Source of the DNA: Bordetella genomosp. 4 | Lineage (GTDB): Bacteria; Pseudomonadota; Gammaproteobacteria; Burkholderiales; Burkholderiaceae_B | Assembly: GCF_002261185.1 (NCBI RefSeq) | Contig: NZ_NEVQ01000012.1 | Location: 372,001-436,000 of the forward strand | Direction of reading: 5' to 3' | DNA length: 64,000 bases | Part shown: positions 40,838-50,380 of the stretch, piece after piece | Position numbering within the stretch: position 1 is the first letter of the stretch | Layout of the letters: every line of letters begins with the position of its first letter | Notes under the pieces: generated by a model | Seen by the model: only the letters and a program-made list of their open reading frames with translations | Told to the model about the DNA's origin: nothing | The model's database searches: none | Position numbers and translations under genes: made by a program

Positions 40838-41241
40838 TGCCGGTCAAGGGTATTGAGCGAGTCAGGCGAAATCTCAAGGTGAAGGTCGCTCAGATCGCGG
40901 AAGGTACGACCGAAGGCGCTGTGTACGAGATCCTGGCGACAGGAGCTGCCCAAGCGCAGGTTATGACGCCGCAGGACACAGGCAATCTGGTGAATAGCCA
41001 GTACGCCCCGCAGATCGATGTCAAGCAAGGCAGGGTTTCAGGCCAGGTCGGCTATTCCGCCGGCTATGCCGAGTATGTCCATGATGCACCAGGAAAGCTA
41101 AAGGGCTTGCCTCGCGATCCTAATAACCCTGGCCGTGGCGATTTCTGGGATCCCAACGCCGAGCCGGAGTTCTTGACGAAGGGTTTCGAAGAAATCAAAC
41201 CCGCTATCCCGGCCATATTAAAGAGGCGATACGGTGTTTGA
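40837..41241 (+). CDS. HK97 gp10-like tail-completion protein
   Basis: 134 residues: AVYEILATGAAQAQVMTPQD then TGNLVNSQYAP and YSAGYAEYVHDAP are the HK97 gp10/minor-tail-Z pattern. Needed to finish the tail-head junction. Overlaps the next gene. Confidence 0.82.
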   Translation: MPVKGIERVRRNLKVKVAQIAEGTTEGAVYEILATGAAQAQVMTPQDTGNLVNSQYAPQIDVKQGRVSGQVGYSAGYAEYVHDAPGKLKGLPRDPNNPGRGDFWDPNAEPEFLTKGFEEIKPAIPAILKRRYGV

Positions 41242-41602
41242 TGAATTCGTCGAATGGCTGAGACTGATTCTCGGCACGAAATACCAATACAGCCGGGGCA
41301 TGTGGGTCGATAGCCCAGCGTTGGTGACGGCGCGGATCGCCGCGATCTACGCGATGGGCGGCCCTCAGCCGGACGTCGACGACCGTCGCCCCAGGTTTCG
41401 AGTGTTGCTCCTGGGGCCACAAAGCGGCCGGCAGTACGCCGCCGATATCCAAACAGACATGGAATTACTGATGCAAGCCGTGCAGGGCGATCTGTTGCCT
41501 TGTGGGGCCGCATCGGTATTGGCGATTGGCGAGCCTGCCGGCCCCGCCTACACAACCGAAAACAGGCCTTGGATGAGCCTGGATTTTCAGGTGATTTTTT
41601 AA
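41234..41602 (+). CDS. Tail terminator-like protein (122 aa)
   Basis: GTG start overlaps the preceding stop. FDEFVEWLRLILGTKYQYS and DIQTDMELLMQAVQGDLLP with a C-terminal WMSLDFQVIF strand match the fold pattern of tail-terminator proteins (lambda gpU position), just before the major tail gene. Confidence 0.68.
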   Translation: MFDEFVEWLRLILGTKYQYSRGMWVDSPALVTARIAAIYAMGGPQPDVDDRRPRFRVLLLGPQSGRQYAADIQTDMELLMQAVQGDLLPCGAASVLAIGEPAGPAYTTENRPWMSLDFQVIF

Positions 41603-41622
41603 CTGATTTGAAGGAGGCCGAT

Positions 41623-42372
41623 ATGGCTGTGTGTAAAAACAAGAAGTACGTAGGCCGGGACGTTGTTCTGGAATATGTGATTGGCTGCGGCGACACGTTG
41701 CCGACACCCAGCGAATGGAAACGCTTGGGATCGATGCGAACCAAGGATTTCAGTGCCGAATGGGATGCCGCGGACGGCACTGCGGACGACTCCATTGGCA
41801 ACCTGCGCGAGAATCTATCCACGTTCCTCGCGTTCTCCGTTTCGGGCGATGGCACCTTGGTCAATACCGGTCCGAGTGGCGAGAATCTCAAAGAGCTGAC
41901 CAAGCACTTTTTCAACCCGGTCGCAACGGGTGGGCAGCCCAATATCTGGACGCGCCTAACCTATCCCGACCTTACGTTCATTGCCTACACGCGTATGGCT
42001 TCGTTCGGTCGGTCGGCACCGTACGACGATGTAGCGACGTACAGCATCGAACTCGAAGCCACCTCATCGGATGCCGGACTCATAGTCGAAGACACGCCGA
42101 ATCCTGATGCTCCCGCTGTGACGTCCGTGGAAGTCGTGCCGTCTACCCTATCACTGGAGATTGGCGACACCTATGACATCGAGGCTGTCGTGCTGCCGAC
42201 TAGCGCGACCCAAGCCGTCTCGTGGGCTTCTAGTGACGTAGCAGTTGCGACAGTCATTGCTTCGTCTGGCGTGGTGACTGGTGTAAGCGCGGGTACCGCA
42301 ACTATCACCGCCACCAGTACGGCAGACTCGACCAAAACTGACACTTGCGCCGTTACGGTCACCGCTGCGTAA
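41623..42372 (+). CDS. Major tail protein with C-terminal BIG2 domain
   Basis: 249 residues from ATG 41623 (AAGGAGG upstream). N-terminal tail-tube domain (1-160: RLGSMRTKDFSAEWDAADGT, TFLAFSVSGDGTLVNTG), then a bacterial Ig-like BIG2 domain (about 165-249: VEVVPSTLSLEIGD, WASSDVAVATVIASSGVVTG, GTATITATSTAD). The Ig domain would project from the tail surface, as in lambda V. Confidence 0.9.
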   Translation: MAVCKNKKYVGRDVVLEYVIGCGDTLPTPSEWKRLGSMRTKDFSAEWDAADGTADDSIGNLRENLSTFLAFSVSGDGTLVNTGPSGENLKELTKHFFNPVATGGQPNIWTRLTYPDLTFIAYTRMASFGRSAPYDDVATYSIELEATSSDAGLIVEDTPNPDAPAVTSVEVVPSTLSLEIGDTYDIEAVVLPTSATQAVSWASSDVAVATVIASSGVVTGVSAGTATITATSTADSTKTDTCAVTVTAA

Positions 42373-42375
42373 TCC

Positions 42376-42972
42376 ATGATCCTCACCAGCATTGGAGAGA
42401 TCGGCGTTCATTGGGGCGAGCGCACGATTGTGCTGCGCCCGTCCCTTTACGCGATGTCTTGCCTGGGTGACCCCAAGGAAATCGTCCGAGTTTTTGCGAG
42501 CGTCATGGGTGGCGAGTCCGAAGAGCGGTTTAGCGATGCGCTCGCCACCATCTACGCCTGCACGGAAGAGGAGATTGATGGGTTAGTGGGACATTGGTCG
42601 CAATCAGGTTATGTGCGCGGCGCCATGCCCCCAGAGAACGTGATTCATTTGGCCCGCTGCCTGCTTAGACACGGCATTGCGGGCGATCTGCCGGAGTTGG
42701 AGCGCAAGCCAAGCGACGGAGAGCCGGAATACGTCACGGAGTTCGATGCGCGCCTGCATGTTTCGATCGCTATGGCGCATCTCGGATTGTCTGAGCGGGA
42801 TGCTTGGAATACGACGATGACAGCCCTGGTCGGAGCGCTCCGGGCCAAGTTCCCGCGCCCAGAAGGTACGTCGCCCGGCGCGAAAGCTCCCACCAAAGAG
42901 CAGCACCAGGCGACGATGGATTGGTTTGAGCGCGTCGAGGCGGCTCGCAATAGAAATCGAGGAGTTCATTAA
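42376..42972 (+). CDS. Tail assembly chaperone-like protein
   Basis: 198 residues. ILTSIGEIGVHWGERTIVLR then LYAMSCLGDPKEIVRVFASV; helical C-terminus. Position between major tail and tape measure is the chaperone slot (lambda G/GT). A programmed frameshift is not evident. Stop overlaps the tape-measure start. Confidence 0.65.
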   Translation: MILTSIGEIGVHWGERTIVLRPSLYAMSCLGDPKEIVRVFASVMGGESEERFSDALATIYACTEEEIDGLVGHWSQSGYVRGAMPPENVIHLARCLLRHGIAGDLPELERKPSDGEPEYVTEFDARLHVSIAMAHLGLSERDAWNTTMTALVGALRAKFPRPEGTSPGAKAPTKEQHQATMDWFERVEAARNRNRGVH

Positions 42973-45902
42973 TGGCTGAAAGCGTAGGCGCCATCTACTA
43001 CACCGTAGAGGCAGATACAGCCAAACTCCTGACGGCAACGACCGACGGCGAAACTTCGCTCGACAATCTGGAAAGACAGTTCAAGCGCACCGATAAGGCT
43101 GCCAGTCAATCTCAATTTCAGATGACTAAGACGGCGCAGGCCGTCAGAAGTCTTGGGCGCGAAAGCTCGGCGGCGTCAAGCAACGTCGCGAATCTGGCAC
43201 GCGTGATGGGCGCGCTTATCGGCATCCAGGGCGTCCGAGGCCTAATCGAAATGGCCGAGGCCTACAACGAGATGGCCGAGCGCGTGCGCATGGCGACCTC
43301 CTCGACCGAAGAATATGAGTTGGTACAGTCGCGCCTGTTGACTACGGCCAACAAGACGTATCGCGCCCTGTCCGAGGCACAGGAGGTCTACATCCTCACG
43401 GCCGACTCTGTGCGATCGCTTGGGTACAACACCGAGCAAGCCCTTGATATCACAGACTCCCTGAGCTATTCGTTCGTCAAGAACGCGACGAGCGTAGACC
43501 GAGCCAATAGCGCAGTATCGGCGTTCACCAAGGCGCTCAACAAAGGGAAGGTCGAGGCCGATGGGTGGGAGTCGTTGATCGCGGCGGTTCCGACGGTCGT
43601 AAACGATATTGCGACCGCGGCTGGAAAAACTTCTCAGGAGATTCGCGAGCTGGGGGTATCCGGGGGCATCACTGCCCAGATGCTGACGGAGGGTCTCCGT
43701 GGGGCTTTGGACGAGAACAAGGCCGCTGCGGATGGAATGGCGACCACCCTAAAGGATGCATTCCGCAATCTCAGCAATAACTTGTCAGTCTATGTAGGCG
43801 AAGCGAACAACGCCTATGGCGCGACCGGGTTGCTGTCGTCGTCGATCATAGCTCTGGGCGAAAATATCGACTTCATCGTCAAAGCGCTATCGGTGGCGGG
43901 CGCTGGCGCGCTGGCAAAATACATTGCAGGCCTGACCGCATCGTCATTAGGCAACGCGAAAGCGGCGATTCAGGCGCGCATCCACGCCGCTGAACAACTG
44001 AAACTGGCGATTGCAGAGGAAAGGACAGCGGCTGCAGCGGCTACCCAAACGGCAGCTACTGCTCGGCTCGGCGGGGCGCACTCTGCTGCAGCGGTCGCAG
44101 CAGCACGTCATACGGCGGCCCAGACGGCGCTTTCGGCGGCCCAGCGCGCTTATGTAGCAGCCGGTGGCGGCCTTCTCACCTTGCTGGGTGGGCCCGCTGG
44201 CATTATTGCCTTAGTGGCGTCGGCCGCCGCTGGTTTCGTACTGTTTGGTGATAACGCGCGCAATGCAGTTCCGGATGTTAATTCGCTAACCAATGCGATT
44301 GACAAGCTGGGCGAGGCCCAGTTGCGCCTTCGTCGCCAGCAGGCAGAAGAGGCGATCGAGAAGGTTCAGCTTAGGGCGCAAGAGGCCAGCGATGTTTTGC
44401 GGGGGATGGAGCGTGATTACAGCGCGCTTTCTGACCAGCTCGGCCGCGGCGTAGATGCGAAGGGTCTAGACAATGCCACGCGATCGATTGTGGAGCAGCG
44501 CGCCGAAGTGGAGCAATACGGCGAGCAGCTTAACGTTGCGAAAGAGGCACTAAGCAAGATCAACGAAGAAATCGAGCGTCGCGGAAAGCAAAGCTCGTCC
44601 ACTGGCGGCGCTTCCGCCTCCCCAGCCGCCGATCCTGAGGTCAAAAAAAGACTGCAAGACTTGCGGGAGGAGCTCGCTCTATCGAAATTGCAGGGCGTTG
44701 AGCGCGCGAAACTGGCGGCCGTTCAAAAGCTCGGCGCAGGTGCGACCGCCGAAGAGCGCGCAGAGGCGGAGAAACTCGCCGAGGCTATCTACCGAAATAG
44801 CGACGCCCAAAAAAGCATTAAGGAGTCAACCAAGGCATCAATTGAGGCTCGCAAAAAGGATCGAGAAGTCCTCGCCGATATGGCTCGCGAATTGCAACTT
44901 GCCGCGCTGAGCGGTGAGGCCCTTGCAGTAGCGAAAGCCAAGAATCAGCTGTCGAGCTTCGCCACGCCTCAGCAAATCGCCGATCTTGAGCGCATGGCGA
45001 AGACGCTCTATGAGATCGACCAGAAGAACCAACAACGGAAGAAGTTCGGCGATACGGCCAAGGACGCGGACCAATACATCATGGGTGATGTGTCTCCGCT
45101 GTCTGGCGGCGCCTTTGATGACCAAGTAGCGCGTTACGACGCTGAGGCCCAGGCGGAGCAAAAGCGGTACGCCGAGCAGTTGGAGCGGCTGACTGCCGCG
45201 CGAGAACTCCAGATTCAGACGCAGAAATCCTATGACCAACTAGAGCAGGAGGCCGCGCAACAGCACGCTGACCGCATGGCGCAGATCGAGCAGGCAAAGA
45301 ACTCGGTAATCCTTTCTTCTGCGAGCGATGCTTTCGGGGCGATGGCCGATATTCTCCGTCAGTCTCAGGGGGAACAATCGGGCATCTTTAAGGCGATGTT
45401 TGCTGCTTCCAAGGCATTTGCGATAGCAGACGCTACGGTGAACGCCTACAGCGCCATATCGAAGGCGTGGAACTCGGCTCCTTTCCCGGCGAACCTTGCC
45501 GCCGTCGCAGCGACCACTCCCCAGGTGATGTCAGTTGTATCGGCCATCAGCGCAGCAAGCTACGGCGGCCGGCAGTACGGCGGCTCTGTCGACGCGACGA
45601 AGATGTATCGGGTCAATGAAAACGGTGCTCCAGAGATACTGAATACTGCCAGTGGCCGGCAGTACTTATTGCCAAACAGCCGTGGGGAGGTTGTAAGCAA
45701 CAAGGAGGCCACGGGCGGCAAGGCCGCCGCTGCTCCAAACATCGTTGTAAACGTCCACAACGCCCCGCCTGGGACCCGCGTCGAAAACCGACAAGTTGAT
45801 GATCAGTACATAACTGACGTCATCCTGTCGGATTTCGCTGGCGATGGGCCGATATCTAATGGCGGCAAAGGCCATTTCGGATGGAAAAGGCGGGGCTATT
45901 GA
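42972..45902 (+). CDS. Tail tape measure protein
   Basis: 976 residues, the longest gene. ALIGIQGVRGLIEMAEAYNE then long helical coiled coils, membrane-like helices (LLTLLGGPAGIIALVASAAA about 400-425), Ala-rich repeats, and a C-terminal end with NVHNAPPGTRV. Sets tail length and helps DNA entry. The length predicts a tail of roughly 145 nm if about 1.5 angstrom per residue holds (estimate from family rule). Confidence 0.95.
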   Translation: MAESVGAIYYTVEADTAKLLTATTDGETSLDNLERQFKRTDKAASQSQFQMTKTAQAVRSLGRESSAASSNVANLARVMGALIGIQGVRGLIEMAEAYNEMAERVRMATSSTEEYELVQSRLLTTANKTYRALSEAQEVYILTADSVRSLGYNTEQALDITDSLSYSFVKNATSVDRANSAVSAFTKALNKGKVEADGWESLIAAVPTVVNDIATAAGKTSQEIRELGVSGGITAQMLTEGLRGALDENKAAADGMATTLKDAFRNLSNNLSVYVGEANNAYGATGLLSSSIIALGENIDFIVKALSVAGAGALAKYIAGLTASSLGNAKAAIQARIHAAEQLKLAIAEERTAAAAATQTAATARLGGAHSAAAVAAARHTAAQTALSAAQRAYVAAGGGLLTLLGGPAGIIALVASAAAGFVLFGDNARNAVPDVNSLTNAIDKLGEAQLRLRRQQAEEAIEKVQLRAQEASDVLRGMERDYSALSDQLGRGVDAKGLDNATRSIVEQRAEVEQYGEQLNVAKEALSKINEEIERRGKQSSSTGGASASPAADPEVKKRLQDLREELALSKLQGVERAKLAAVQKLGAGATAEERAEAEKLAEAIYRNSDAQKSIKESTKASIEARKKDREVLADMARELQLAALSGEALAVAKAKNQLSSFATPQQIADLERMAKTLYEIDQKNQQRKKFGDTAKDADQYIMGDVSPLSGGAFDDQVARYDAEAQAEQKRYAEQLERLTAARELQIQTQKSYDQLEQEAAQQHADRMAQIEQAKNSVILSSASDAFGAMADILRQSQGEQSGIFKAMFAASKAFAIADATVNAYSAISKAWNSAPFPANLAAVAATTPQVMSVVSAISAASYGGRQYGGSVDATKMYRVNENGAPEILNTASGRQYLLPNSRGEVVSNKEATGGKAAAAPNIVVNVHNAPPGTRVENRQVDDQYITDVILSDFAGDGPISNGGKGHFGWKRRGY

Positions 45903-46195
45903 GCGTCTTTTGATAAGGGATTGTCACGCTGCTGGAGGGCCTTATCAACTGCCGCTCCAGAGGCTTCAAGAACCGTGCCTATCGCATCCATCGCCTCTCC
46001 AGATGGTAGTCCTGCAAGACCGAAGGTTTCTCGAGTCGCCTCGTTCAGCTTTTTGTAGCTCTGCGCGACTGCCGATATATCTATCGAGCCGCGTGCACAA
46101 ATGGATATCACAAGGTTGTGCAGGCCGAGTTGCAAGCCTTTGACTCGCTCTTCCAGGTCATCCACGCGCTTTTGCAGTTCATTCATGTTTTCCAT
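45896..46195 (-). CDS. Reversed cargo gene inside the tail operon (99 aa)
   Basis: AGGAAG before ATG 46195 on the minus strand. N-terminal coiled coil (NELQKRVDDLEERVKGLQLG), then helical soluble protein. It overlaps the tape measure stop by 7 nt and lies against the late genes, so it must use its own promoter: a classic moron position. Function unknown. Confidence 0.7.
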   Translation of the reverse strand: MENMNELQKRVDDLEERVKGLQLGLHNLVISICARGSIDISAVAQSYKKLNEATRETFGLAGLPSGEAMDAIGTVLEASGAAVDKALQQRDNPLSKDAQ

Positions 46196-46299
46196 TTGTC
46201 TTCCTGTGCGGAGTAAGCCGCGATGAGCAGCATTTATATGGGTCTCGCCGAACATTGGATTCGACTATTGAGACTATACCGAGTCGCTGGGATATTCGC

Positions 46300-46764
46300 A
46301 TGATTCAAACGGATATCTATTACCCAGAAGGGCTGCCACACCCGCTTCGTGAGGGAAAGACTAACCGTCACGTGCAGCCGTTCTCTCGGACCACGATGGA
46401 GTCTGGCCGAGCCCGGCAGCGTCGGAAATTCTCGAGCGTCCCCAGCATCGGTAGCTATAGCTTCATTTTCACTGATGCCCAGGCGGCTGCGTTTGAGCTT
46501 TGGTTCAAAGTCAATCTGAATGACGGCACCGAGTGGTTCAACATGCCACGACGGACGCCGCTGGGGCAGTCAGTCCTGGTGTGCCGATTTGTCGACATGT
46601 ATGCCGGGCCCGATGAATTCGGCTTGAACCGGTGGCTCATCTCAGCGGAAATGGAAGCATGGGAACGCCCGCTGTTGCCAGAAGACTGGGCTTTGCTGCC
46701 GGATTACATCATCCACGCTGACATATTCGATTTGGCTATGAACCGGGAGTGGCCAGAAGCATGA
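46300..46764 (+). CDS. Tail-tip-region protein (154 aa)
   Basis: IQTDIYYPEGLPHPLREGKT, SYSFIFTDAQAAAFELWFKV and SVLVCRFVDMYAGPDEFG resemble the distal-tail proteins between tape measure and DUF1833 genes. Probably part of the tail-tip complex. Start ATG 46300 after a divergent 104-nt gap. Confidence 0.68.
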   Translation: MIQTDIYYPEGLPHPLREGKTNRHVQPFSRTTMESGRARQRRKFSSVPSIGSYSFIFTDAQAAAFELWFKVNLNDGTEWFNMPRRTPLGQSVLVCRFVDMYAGPDEFGLNRWLISAEMEAWERPLLPEDWALLPDYIIHADIFDLAMNREWPEA

Positions 46765-47243
46765 CTATTCTCAAAACGGTTTTTGCCTCGGCGCCGACCG
46801 AAGAGCTGATTATTCCTACGCTGGAGATTCAACTTCCTACCGAATGGATTCGGGTTTGCTGCGGGTTCGAGGATCAGTATCTGGGTTTGGAAACGTCCGA
46901 GATGGTGTGGTTTCAGGCGACGTCGCTCAGCATTGCGCTTCCTGCCAAGAACGCGACGGGTGTTCAGACTCTCACCTTTGGGATCCCAGCGCTCGATGGC
47001 CGGGCGCAACGTTATGTGGATACAGCTCTTGAGAGCGACGTTGAGGTCAAGCTGATCTATCGCGAGTACCTGGAGAGCGATAAGTCGGCTCCTGCTCGCG
47101 CGCCGCAAATCATGACGATGCGTGGTGGAGCCTTCGAGGGTGATGAGGCACAGTTTCAGGCTGGGTTTTTCGACATCCTGAATACGCGGTGGCCACGAGA
47201 TTATTACTCGGCGGAATCTGCGCCAGGCATAAGGTATCTATGA
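46761..47243 (+). CDS. DUF1833-family tail protein
   Basis: 160 residues. PTLEIQLPTEWIRVCCGFED, ALDGRAQRYVDTALESDVEV and VKLIYREYLESD match DUF1833, a distal tail/minor tail family. ATGA overlap with the previous gene. Confidence 0.82.
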   Translation: MTILKTVFASAPTEELIIPTLEIQLPTEWIRVCCGFEDQYLGLETSEMVWFQATSLSIALPAKNATGVQTLTFGIPALDGRAQRYVDTALESDVEVKLIYREYLESDKSAPARAPQIMTMRGGAFEGDEAQFQAGFFDILNTRWPRDYYSAESAPGIRYL

Positions 47244-47629
47244 TCGCGCGCTATCTGAAAACCCGCTATGTCGCGGGTGCCAGAGGGCCGGATGAGTATG
47301 ACTGCTGGGGTATGACGAGAGATGCGCGCTTCGAGCTTTTCGGTGGACCGCTATTGCCGTCGTGTCCTACGGCCAAGCCCGGCGCTTTGAAAGAAATCAC
47401 CTCCGCCTGTGGTGATGTGTCGGAATCGTATGGGCTCAATCCATCCCCACGGGCTCCCGGGGCAATAGCTACCGCCTGGCGCGGAAAACTGTGCGTCCAC
47501 GTGGGCCTTGTAGTCGAGGCGGACGGACGTCAGTGGATTCTGGAAACGGATGTGGGCACCGGTCCCTGCCTGACTCGTCCCAGCAAGTTCGAAGAGCGCT
47601 ATACGCGAGTTATCTACTATGCGGATTGA
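47240..47629 (+). CDS. NlpC/P60-like tail peptidase
   Basis: 129 residues with the Cys of PDEYDCWGMTRD (Cys22) and the His of CVHVGLVVEADG (about 85), the C40-type cysteine peptidase dyad seen in lambda K-like tail proteins. Probably cuts cell-wall peptides during DNA entry. ATGA overlap. Confidence 0.8.
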   Translation: MIARYLKTRYVAGARGPDEYDCWGMTRDARFELFGGPLLPSCPTAKPGALKEITSACGDVSESYGLNPSPRAPGAIATAWRGKLCVHVGLVVEADGRQWILETDVGTGPCLTRPSKFEERYTRVIYYAD

Positions 47630-50321
47630 TATTTACTCGACTTTTCTGCCGGACATCCCAGTGGAAAAGAACGAATGGAACGGTGATACCTTCGCGGGCT
47701 TCCTGGACGAAAACGAGATCGAATGGCGCGAGCGTGAATCGCTTCCAATCGTTGTCAAGATTGATGACGTGGAGGTGCCGCCTGAGGCTTGGGAAAATGC
47801 ACTTGCCCCCGAAGCTGTCGTGAGCGTGTTCGTGACGCCCGGCGGAGGTGTATTTAAGTCGATCGGCAGCATCATCGGCAAGATCTTCAACGCGGTTTTC
47901 GGCTGGATGATGCCCAAGACGGCCAGCTCTAGCTACAACTCGCCAGAGCAAGGCAAACAGCTCCAAACGGTGGACGCTAAGGCCAATCAGGCGAAACTCG
48001 GTGAGGTGGTGCCCGAAACCGCCGGCCGTCACATTCGCTATCCAGAGTATCTGACGCCGCCGCACCGCTTCTTTGAGAACAAGCGCGAACAGCGGGTACA
48101 GTTCCTGGCGTGCGTCGGTCCCGGGCTCTATAGCGTCCAGTCGGGTGACGTCAAGGTGGGCGATACCCCTTTCGACACACTCGGAGAGGACGCCACTTAC
48201 GTGCTTTATCCGCCGGGCGCCGAGCTGGTCGGAGACTATGCATCGGAGCATTGGCACCAGACAGAGGAGGTAGGGGGCACGTCGTCAGGCACGCCCGGTC
48301 TTGAGCTTTCAACGGAGTCTGCCAACCGGAACAATACCGACCCTGCATCCTACGTGTTCAATTGGGATGCCATCGAGCGCTTAGAGGGTGAATGGCCTCC
48401 GGGCTGGGGCCCTGGCTCGATCGTGCAGGTTGAGTATCCCATCCCGTATGAGGTGGTCACAATCAGCGTGCCGCCAACGGAATCTGAGCCCGGATACCAG
48501 ATAAGCGAAATCACAGGATGGTTTCACCACCTTCCGGACGCGATGCTCGTTGAGAATGCGATTATCAGCCTGGGTGCATTCGACTCAATCACGACATATC
48601 GAATCCGAACCATAGAGGCTGGGACAACGCTCGGAACCTATACGGTCCGTCTCGAGCAAGTCGGATCAGGAAGTCCGATTGTATTGACGCCCGGGGCCGC
48701 GCAGATTTTGAGGTTCGCCAGCGATTTGAGTCGGAGCATCTACGCGGTATCGGGCGAAACGGTGATTCAGGTAGCGCCAGGACGATTCCAAACCGAGGGC
48801 TCACCCTTAACGGTCTCGGGAGCCAAAGTTCGCTACATGGGCGGCAATGCCTATGGTGAGTGGACGGGGGAGTTTGTCTGTGTTCCCGGTAACGAAACGA
48901 CCGGCACCATTGAGTTCGATGTCTTCTTCCCGAACGGACTGGCATTTGTGGCCGATGATGGCGAGGTCGAGTCGCGCACAGTGGACGTGCAACTGCAATA
49001 CCGGGATATAGATACTGGCGTTCGAACGACAGTCGCGCGTACCTACACCGAAGCAACCCTTGATCAGATCGGCTTTACGGAACGCATTGATTTGCCGACG
49101 CCCATCCGGCCGGCTTGTCGCATGCGTCGTATCACCGCTAATTCCACAAGCACGCAGGTCCAAGACAAATGCCACTGGTACGGTCTGAAGGCCAGATTGC
49201 CGATTCGCACTGTGTATCCAAACTGGACGACCATAAGCGTGTCGCTGCGTTCAGGTGGTCGGATTGCCGCTCAATCTGAGAATCAGATCAACCTCGTTGT
49301 AGAACGCCGCCTACCGCAGCTGAATCCTGATAACACCTGGACGGAGCCGCAGGCCACCCGACAGATTTCGGCATTCTTCCGATACATCCTGACCACGATC
49401 GGCTATACCGATGATCAGATCGATATGGAAGAGCTGCAGCGCCTGCATTCGATTTGGTTTTCGAGAGGCGAAACCCTCGACTACGTATTCGACGAGACAA
49501 CGGTCAAGGAAGCGCTACAGCTTGCTGTGGCCGCCGGCATGGGGGAAGTGACGGTATCCGATGGCAAGGTGCGGCCAATCCGCGAGGGTGTCCGTACTGT
49601 GTTTGAGCAGGCCTATTCGCCTCAGAACATGACTGCTCCCCTGCGTCGCGAGTTCACCGCTCGATTACCTGAGGACGCCGATGGCGTCGAGGTCGAGTTT
49701 ATGAACCCGAATACCTGGACAAAGGACGTTGTGCGCTGCGGCTTGCCTGGCGATGCATTCACCAAAGTCGAAAAGATGACGGCGAGGGGCGTTCTTGATG
49801 GCGTAAGAGCTTGGCGCATCGGCATGCGGCGGCGTCGCCAAATGCGTTACCGGCGCTGGTCTTATAGCTTCGGCACGGAGTTGGACGCGCTCAACAGCGA
49901 ATACAAAAGCTATGTCCCGCTGTTTGCCGACATCCCGGGATACGGGCAGTCAGCGTTGATCGAGGATATCAGTCCAGCGCCAGGCGGTTCTGCGCGGGTC
50001 CGCCTCTCGGAGAAAATGCGCTGGGAGGAAGGGCAGTCTCATATCTTTGGATACAGGAAGCCAGACGGCACGTTCTCCGGATCATTCCCGGCCGAGCGCG
50101 GCTCTGATGATTATGAGGTCATCGTTCCGTTGCCTGCGCCATGGCCCGAGGTGACGCTGAAGATGGAACTACCTCACGCCTATTTCGGTGTGTCCGAGCG
50201 ATTTTGCTTTCCCGCATGGATTACCGACATCGCGCCTAGAGGCAACAACGCTGTTTCGGTCAAAGCCGAGAACTACGACGACAGAGAGTACGCGTCAGAC
50301 GACGAGTTCCCTCCAACCTAA
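47619..50321 (+). CDS. Central tail-tip attachment protein (J/TipJ-like)
   Basis: 900 residues. Opens with DIYSTFLPDIPVEKNEWNG, a membrane-like segment (GIGSIIGKIFNAVFGWMM region about 75-95), then large beta-rich domains ending in a fibronectin-like/hub region (RRREFTARLPEDADGVEVEF). Typical host-specificity protein J position. It determines attachment along with the following spike genes. Confidence 0.88.
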   Translation: MRIDIYSTFLPDIPVEKNEWNGDTFAGFLDENEIEWRERESLPIVVKIDDVEVPPEAWENALAPEAVVSVFVTPGGGVFKSIGSIIGKIFNAVFGWMMPKTASSSYNSPEQGKQLQTVDAKANQAKLGEVVPETAGRHIRYPEYLTPPHRFFENKREQRVQFLACVGPGLYSVQSGDVKVGDTPFDTLGEDATYVLYPPGAELVGDYASEHWHQTEEVGGTSSGTPGLELSTESANRNNTDPASYVFNWDAIERLEGEWPPGWGPGSIVQVEYPIPYEVVTISVPPTESEPGYQISEITGWFHHLPDAMLVENAIISLGAFDSITTYRIRTIEAGTTLGTYTVRLEQVGSGSPIVLTPGAAQILRFASDLSRSIYAVSGETVIQVAPGRFQTEGSPLTVSGAKVRYMGGNAYGEWTGEFVCVPGNETTGTIEFDVFFPNGLAFVADDGEVESRTVDVQLQYRDIDTGVRTTVARTYTEATLDQIGFTERIDLPTPIRPACRMRRITANSTSTQVQDKCHWYGLKARLPIRTVYPNWTTISVSLRSGGRIAAQSENQINLVVERRLPQLNPDNTWTEPQATRQISAFFRYILTTIGYTDDQIDMEELQRLHSIWFSRGETLDYVFDETTVKEALQLAVAAGMGEVTVSDGKVRPIREGVRTVFEQAYSPQNMTAPLRREFTARLPEDADGVEVEFMNPNTWTKDVVRCGLPGDAFTKVEKMTARGVLDGVRAWRIGMRRRRQMRYRRWSYSFGTELDALNSEYKSYVPLFADIPGYGQSALIEDISPAPGGSARVRLSEKMRWEEGQSHIFGYRKPDGTFSGSFPAERGSDDYEVIVPLPAPWPEVTLKMELPHAYFGVSERFCFPAWITDIAPRGNNAVSVKAENYDDREYASDDEFPPT

Positions 50322-50341
50322 TTAAACCCAGACTCAACGCA

Positions 50342-50368
50342 GGCCCCTCAATCGAGGGGCCTTTTTTA
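50342..50368 (+). terminator. Terminator after the tail-tip gene
   Basis: Stem GGCCCCTC-AATC-GAGGGGCC followed by T6. Separates the tail-tip gene from the tail-spike gene, so the latter may have its own promoter or be read through by the late antiterminated polymerase. Confidence 0.85.
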
Positions 50369-50380
50369 TTGGGCGACAGT

